Source: Phytoamicus setariae
Lineage (GTDB): Bacteria > Pseudomonadota > Alphaproteobacteria > Rhizobiales > Rhizobiaceae
Direction of reading: 5' to 3'
Length of the DNA: 64,000 nt
Assembly (NCBI RefSeq): GCF_016722925.1
Contig: NZ_JAEQNC010000013.1
Location: 62,001-126,000, forward strand
Positions within the stretch are counted from its first letter, which is position 1; every line of letters begins with the position of its first letter. Below, piece after piece: positions 60,878 through 64,000 of the stretch. The position numbers were made by a program, and so were the translations under genes. A model generated the notes under the pieces. That model saw only the letters and a list, made by a program, of their open reading frames with translations, had not been told where the DNA came from and searched no databases.

Positions 60878-62035
60878 CTACTCCGCCGGGACACCGTGGC
60901 CGGAAGAACGGAATAGACTACGTTCCTGGGCCCGTTGCTCCGGCCTGTGACGCGTCAGCGCCAAGATAAAACCAGCTGTGACGCATATGGCAATCTGCGA
61001 GGAACCGCCATAGGAAATCAGTGGCAACGTCATGCCTTTTGCGGGAAGAAGCTGCAGATTGACGCCGATATTGATGATCGACTGGAAACCTATCTGCAGC
61101 ACCAAGCCGGCGACGGCAAAGCGGGTAAAATCGTTACGATCGCGGAACGCATGGTTCAGACCGCGCATGACCACGAAGAGATAGAGGCCGACCAGCGCCA
61201 TGCAGAAGACGATACCGAACTCCTCGGCCGAGACCGAAAAGACAAAGTCGGTATGGCTGTCCGGAAGGATACGTTTGACGACGCCTTCACCGGGTCCCAT
61301 GCCGAACCATCCGCCGCGGGTGATCGCGTCATGGGCGGTATCGACCTGGAAAGTATTGCCCTCACCAGTCAGGAACTGGTCGATACGGCCGGCAACGTGC
61401 GGAAAGAAAGAATAGGCAAAAAACAGGAACCCAGCCGCGCCACCTGCCATAAGCACGATCCACAGCCAGGGCATCCCGGCCATGAAGAACATGCTGCCCC
61501 AGACTGCCGTGGTCAGGATCGTCTGGCCAAGATCGGGCTCGGCCACCAGCAGTGCCGCTACGATCACGAAAAGCAGCATGGCAAACAGGTTGCCGGGGAT
61601 ATCGGGCTGCCGCTGATGCTCGGCAAACAGCCAGGCGCAGACGACGACGAAGGCCGGCTTCATGAATTCGGAGGGCTGTATCGACAGGAAGGATATGGAA
61701 ATCCAGCGCCGGGACCCCTTCACCTCCATGCCGATGAACAACACCAGCACCATCATCACCAGCGCCACCACCAGCATGATCATCGCCACGCGGCGAATCT
61801 GGCGTGGGGTCAGGAACGAAAGTCCGAACATCATGACCAGCGAAGGGATCAGAAACAGGGCGTGGCGCTCGACAAAGTGAAAGCTATCGAGGCCGATGCG
61901 TTCGGCGACAGCGGGCGAAGCCGCGAAGGAGAGCATGAACCCGGTCAGGAGAAGCAGGATGAAGACGGCCAGGAAAAGCCTGTCGATCGTCCAGAACCAT
62001 TCGGCCAAAGGCCCTCTTTCCGCTCTGCTCACCAT
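60878..62035 (-). CDS. ftsW: Peptidoglycan polymerase FtsW (SEDS family)
   Basis: Septal glycosyltransferase with about ten transmembrane segments. 385 residues from ATG 62035, with AGAGGA upstream. Family motifs: KGSRRWISISFLSIQPSEFMKPAFVV, AEPDLGQTILTTAVWG, the catalytic loop ending in PDSHTDFVFSVSAEEFGI, and GMTLPLISYGGSSQIAICVTAG. Directly followed by murG. Confidence 0.96.
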   Translation of the reverse strand: MVSRAERGPLAEWFWTIDRLFLAVFILLLLTGFMLSFAASPAVAERIGLDSFHFVERHALFLIPSLVMMFGLSFLTPRQIRRVAMIMLVVALVMMVLVLFIGMEVKGSRRWISISFLSIQPSEFMKPAFVVVCAWLFAEHQRQPDIPGNLFAMLLFVIVAALLVAEPDLGQTILTTAVWGSMFFMAGMPWLWIVLMAGGAAGFLFFAYSFFPHVAGRIDQFLTGEGNTFQVDTAHDAITRGGWFGMGPGEGVVKRILPDSHTDFVFSVSAEEFGIVFCMALVGLYLFVVMRGLNHAFRDRNDFTRFAVAGLVLQIGFQSIINIGVNLQLLPAKGMTLPLISYGGSSQIAICVTAGFILALTRHRPEQRAQERSLFRSSGHGVPAE

Positions 62036-62154
62036 GATGAATCCTCTTTTCCCTCCACAATGAAGGGAACCCCTTAATATGTCATTAACCACGCGTGACG
62101 GAGGCTACACTACACGGCCAAGCCTGAGGCAGGCTTGTCTGGAACGCAGAAAAA

Positions 62155-63546
62155 TCAGACCAGCATCTCGATGCCGCCGATATCGCGTACGAGGTCGACG
62201 AACCGATCGCCGCGAACCTCGAAATTCTTGAACTGGTCGAAACTGGCGCAAGCGGGCGATAGCATCACCACTGCTCCAGGCACTCCCTCCCGCTCGGCGT
62301 CGGCTGCAGCATGGCTGACGGCCCTGTCGAGCGTATCGGAAATCTCATAACTCACATCAGTCCCGAGCGTTGCGGCGAATTGCGGCGCTGCTTCGCCGAT
62401 AAGATACGCCTTGGCGATGCGACCATAAAGCGGCTTGAGCGTGGAAATCCCGCCTTCCTTGGGTAATCCACCGGCAATCCAATAGATCCGGTCGTAACTG
62501 GAGAGCGCAGGCGCTGCGGCATCCGCATTGGTGGCCTTTGAATCGTTGACGAACGTGACGCCGGCCTTCCGGGCAACAGGCTGCATGCGGTGTTTCAGGC
62601 CGGGAAACGAACCGAGGCCCGCGCGAATTTCGCTCTCGCCAAGTCCTACAGCCAGGCAGGCTGCGATGGCAGCCGCCGCGTTCTGGGCATTATGCGATCC
62701 GCGCAGGGTCTGGATACCGTCAAGATCGGCGACTTCCGCAACCACCCCGTCGTGGGCGCGCATGATTTTCGATGCGTCGGCATAGAGACCTTCGGCCACG
62801 GCATGCCTGCGCGAAATGCGCATCACCTTGACACCGGCCTTTTCAACCCGATCAGCGATCAGGCTGCAATAGCTGTCGTCGTCGCCGATCACGGCGGTTC
62901 CCGCCCCGGCAACCAGCCTCTCCTTGACGTCCGAATAATGCTGCATCGTGCCATGACGATCGAGGTGGTCGGGCGTCAGGTTGAGCAGGATGCCGGCGGA
63001 TGCATTGATGGTGGGTGCCAGGTCGATCTGGTAGGAAGAGCACTCGACCACATAGAAGCGGTCGGCCTTCGGCGGATCGAGTGTGAGCACCGCCGTGCCG
63101 ATATTGCCGCCGAGCTGGGTATCGCGACCAGCGCTCTTCAGGATGTGGGCGATCAAGGCCGTCGTCGTCGACTTGCCGTTGGTGCCGGTAATGGCAATAA
63201 ACGGGCAGTCCGGGGCATGGGCACGGCGTTCGCGTACGAAAAGCTCGACATCGCCGATAATCTCCACGCCTGCAGCATGGGCCAAATCCACCGTCCAGTG
63301 TGGCTTGGGATGAGTGAGTGGCACACCGGGCGATAGTACGAAAGCCGCAAAGGCGCTCCAGTCGACGGTCCTGAGATCAGCAGTTCCGATGCCCTTCTCC
63401 GCAGCCTTGGCGACCGAATCCGGATTGTCGTCCCAGGCTGTGACGATGGTGCCGCCCGCAGCCAATGCTTCTGCCGTGGCAAGGCCCGAACCGCCCAGCC
63501 CGAAAAGCGCGATCTTCTTATCCTTGAATGTGGTGACGGCGATCAT
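62155..63546 (-). CDS. murD: UDP-N-acetylmuramoyl-L-alanine--D-glutamate ligase
   Basis: 463 residues. Adds D-Glu to UDP-MurNAc-L-Ala. [22 protein letters not shown] opens the protein; [17 protein letters not shown] is the P-loop; [17 protein letters not shown] and [17 protein letters not shown] are Mur ligase motifs; [16 protein letters not shown] opens the C-terminal domain. It lies 7 bases after the mraY stop. Confidence 0.97.
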   Translation of the reverse strand: MIAVTTFKDKKIALFGLGGSGLATAEALAAGGTIVTAWDDNPDSVAKAAEKGIGTADLRTVDWSAFAAFVLSPGVPLTHPKPHWTVDLAHAAGVEIIGDVELFVRERRAHAPDCPFIAITGTNGKSTTTALIAHILKSAGRDTQLGGNIGTAVLTLDPPKADRFYVVECSSYQIDLAPTINASAGILLNLTPDHLDRHGTMQHYSDVKERLVAGAGTAVIGDDDSYCSLIADRVEKAGVKVMRISRRHAVAEGLYADASKIMRAHDGVVAEVADLDGIQTLRGSHNAQNAAAAIAACLAVGLGESEIRAGLGSFPGLKHRMQPVARKAGVTFVNDSKATNADAAAPALSSYDRIYWIAGGLPKEGGISTLKPLYGRIAKAYLIGEAAPQFAATLGTDVSYEISDTLDRAVSHAAADAEREGVPGAVVMLSPACASFDQFKNFEVRGDRFVDLVRDIGGIEMLV

Positions 63547-63553
63547 ACCGACC

Positions 63554-64000
63554 TCACCGGATCTTGAGTGTTGCGAGGCCGACCAGCGCCAGGATCACCG
63601 AAATGATCCAGAAGCGGATGACCACCTGGCTTTCCGTCCAGCCCTTCTTTTCGAAATGATGGTGGATCGGCGCCATCAGGAACACACGCTTGCCAGTCAG
63701 CTTGAAGCTGCCGACCTGGATGATGACCGAAAGCGTTTCCATGACGAACACGCCGCCGATGATCGCCATGACGATCTCGTGCTTGGTGGCGACAGCAACA
63801 GAACCGATCAGGCCGCCCAACGACAATGACCCTGTATCGCCCATGAAAATGGCGGCCGGTGGCGCGTTGAACCACAGAAAACCGAGACCTGCGCCTACGA
63901 CGGCGCTGACAAGCACCGTCAACTCACCCGTACCGGGGACGAAATTGATCTGCAGGTAATTGGAAAACACTGCATTACCAGCGAGATAAGCAATTGCGCC
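63554..64000 (-). CDS. mraY: Phospho-MurNAc-pentapeptide translocase, C-terminal part (cut by window edge)
   Basis: Integral membrane enzyme that makes lipid I; the last 148 codons are in the window and the frame runs open to base 64000. Conserved catalytic stretches are seen: [30 protein letters not shown] with the catalytic Asp, and the HHH motif [25 protein letters not shown] near the C-terminus. First gene of the dcw segment here. Confidence 0.96.
   Translation of the reverse strand, partial: GAIAYLAGNAVFSNYLQINFVPGTGELTVLVSAVVGAGLGFLWFNAPPAAIFMGDTGSLSLGGLIGSVAVATKHEIVMAIIGGVFVMETLSVIIQVGSFKLTGKRVFLMAPIHHHFEKKGWTESQVVIRFWIISVILALVGLATLKIR

Overview
The window is high-GC chromosomal DNA from an alphaproteobacterium of the order Rhizobiales (Hyphomicrobiales), most likely Rhizobiaceae or Phyllobacteriaceae. 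The evidence is the dcw order mraY-murD-ftsW-murG-murC-murB ... ddl-ftsQ-ftsA-ftsZ-lpxC-bamD-recN-ligA, an alphaproteobacterial FtsZ of about 600 residues, a TIGR03808-type Tat protein, a CreA protein, and an sRNA with the architecture of the rhizobial alpha-r14 (NfeR1) family. No tRNA, rRNA, CRISPR array, transposase or prophage gene was seen.

Layout. 0-9 kb: the start of an RND pump and its adaptor, a uvrD/pcrA helicase carrying an in-frame palindromic insertion, a CatB-like acetyltransferase, cyclopropane fatty acid synthase, a divergent MarR / Rieske-GST locus with three copies of one palindrome between the arms, and a secreted deacetylase. A fragment of that deacetylase type also sits at the 3' end of the GST gene. 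9-20 kb: S9 peptidase, a TadG/vWA protein, two c-type cytochromes, LysE exporter, WYL regulator, superoxide dismutase, small secreted and SRPBCC proteins, and a HerA-like ATPase. 20-30 kb: an ABC-F ATPase preceded by a likely leader peptide, VOC protein, L,D-transpeptidase, Tat beta-helix protein, aquaporin, CreA, CheW plus a chemoreceptor, and SCO. 30-36 kb: prmA, the sRNA, panC-panB, an orphan binding protein without a clear signal peptide, and azlCD.

36-64 kb: almost everything reads leftward and forms the cell-envelope and division block. mraY, murD, ftsW, murG, murC and murB make and flip peptidoglycan precursors; ddl, ftsQ, ftsA and ftsZ complete the precursor and build the divisome; lpxC commits to lipid A; bamD assembles outer-membrane proteins; recN and ligA repair and join DNA; a Xaa-Pro aminopeptidase and a DUF374 acyltransferase follow. 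The block is split between murB and ddl by about 7.4 kb holding an RTX protein, adhP with an FNR/FixK-type box, oxyR-katG with an OxyR-type site, a small DUF4189-like protein and a diguanylate cyclase. A TTAA-N7-TTAAC site resembling a CtrA box lies upstream of ddl-ftsQAZ.

Most promising for follow-up: the ABC-F leader peptide and its RNA structures, the anti-Shine-Dalgarno sRNA, the in-frame palindrome in uvrD, the three-palindrome MarR/Rieske/GST locus, and the deacetylase fragment that now encodes the GST C-terminus.
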